A stretch of DNA of 64,000 bases. It comes from Thermoplasmata archaeon. GTDB taxonomy: Archaea > Thermoplasmatota > E2 > DHVEG-1. Positions 63,515 to 64,000 of the stretch are shown piece after piece; position 1 is the stretch's first letter, and each line of letters opens with the position of its first letter. The notes under the pieces are model-generated. The model was not told the origin of the DNA. It saw only the letters and a program-made list of their open reading frames with translations, and made no database searches. The stretch covers positions 1-64,000 of the forward strand of contig JAHWGJ010000001.1 in the NCBI GenBank assembly GCA_020054475.1, given 5' to 3'. The translations under genes and the position numbers were made by a program.

Positions 63515-63786
63515 TAAGTTTCACCTCTAGATTTTTTAATATTGGTATTATTCCATACAAAACGGAATATTAAAAACTGTTAGCGAGTTAATACTTATTA
63601 AAATTACCACTATGTACGATATAAATAGCAATATACGGACATTATGCTAATAAAATTTAATAATTAACAATTAATGTATAATTAAAGAAAATATTAGAAG
63701 TATTAATGCAAAAATAACGACAAAGAAAGGATTAATAATAAAAAATACATACTTTCATCAGAAATTAAGTTGGAGAATAACGTTAT

Positions 63787-64000
63787 ATGAAAAATAAAAA
63801 TTTAGATGAAATAGATATAAAAATATTAAGAACACTACAAAAAAATGTAAGGACTCCTTTTAAAGAAATTGCAAATCAATGTAATATTTCTATGGATACA
63901 ATAAAAAGTAGATACAACAAAATGATGAAAAATGAAGTAATTCGAGGTAGTACAATTGTAGTAGATCCAAAAAAAATGGGTCAAGGAAACTTAGTAATAA
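63787..64000 (+). CDS. Lrp/AsnC family regulator (partial, cut by window end)
   Basis: 71 residues visible. Winged HTH of Lrp type: NLDEIDIKILRTLQKNVRTPFKEIANQCNISMDTIKSRYNKMMKNEVIRGSTIVVDPKKMG. The RAM domain would follow beyond the window. Binds DNA as a dimer or octamer in response to amino acids or other metabolites. Confidence 0.9.
   Translation, partial: MKNKNLDEIDIKILRTLQKNVRTPFKEIANQCNISMDTIKSRYNKMMKNEVIRGSTIVVDPKKMGQGNLVI

Overview
This is a very AT-rich window with archaeal hallmarks. These include a tRNA-Trp split by an intron that carries a box C/D guide, the tiny ribosomal protein eL41, archaeal-type TATA boxes, GGAGGTGAT-like Shine-Dalgarno sequences, split glycine decarboxylase subunits, two UbiA-type prenyltransferases and a bacterio-opsin-activator (HTH_10) type regulator. 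The many secreted PKD/fibronectin-like proteins, the C25 (gingipain-like) peptidase and the carotenoid genes would fit a mesophilic Thermoplasmatota-type (Euryarchaeota) lineage. That placement is an inference from gene content; no rRNA is present to confirm it.

Layout. 1-8 kb: a TlpA-like thioredoxin lipoprotein, a small PKD-type secreted protein, flavodoxin, a secreted rhodanese, then a sensor kinase in an operon with an OppA-like lipoprotein, and a second OppA-like lipoprotein without permeases. 8-18 kb: a double PRC-barrel protein, small Cys proteins, a degenerate ferredoxin, thiamine pyrophosphokinase with an SSS symporter and a newly spotted 56-aa membrane partner, a secreted permuted NlpC/P60-like protein, a decayed stretch (14.2-14.9 kb), Hsp20 and a TrkA-like protein. 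18-26 kb: SOUL heme-binding protein, DUF2834, DUF523/DUF1722 coupled to UvsE, small membrane proteins, a UbiA transferase, a zinc-ribbon membrane protein, and a secreted glucose/sorbosone-dehydrogenase-like protein that starts with ATT. 26.6-33 kb: a C40 carotenoid cluster (crtB-crtZ-crtY-crtI) with a second UbiA nearby. 33-41 kb: an ABC-2 export system with a zinc-ribbon ATPase, transcribed divergently from a regulator split in two frames exactly at an A AAA AAG motif, then a purple-acid-phosphatase-like protein and a large RND/MMPL exporter.

41-51 kb: MsrB, a CxxC protein next to a minimal MCM-like AAA ATPase, the C25 peptidase, a PAF-acetylhydrolase-like lipase, an MFS carrier and a double-PAS kinase. 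50.8-54.6 kb: a twin zinc-ribbon protein, eL41, tRNA-Trp, and gcvPA/gcvPB. 54.7-60 kb: a DUF362 membrane protein and secreted beta-helix, PKD and Gly/Asp/Cys-repeat proteins. 60-64 kb: a CDF metal exporter, small zinc-ribbon and helical proteins, a stand-alone RAM (Lrp ligand) domain, a short asparaginase domain, and the start of an Lrp/AsnC regulator.

Most genes are single or in pairs; clear operons are few. The recurring theme is the cell surface: lipoproteins, PKD-type secreted proteins (three sharing a C-terminal tail motif), exporters and membrane pigments. Several genes were missed by an ATG/GTG/TTG-based ORF call because they appear to begin at ATT, ATC or ATA behind a ribosome-binding site.
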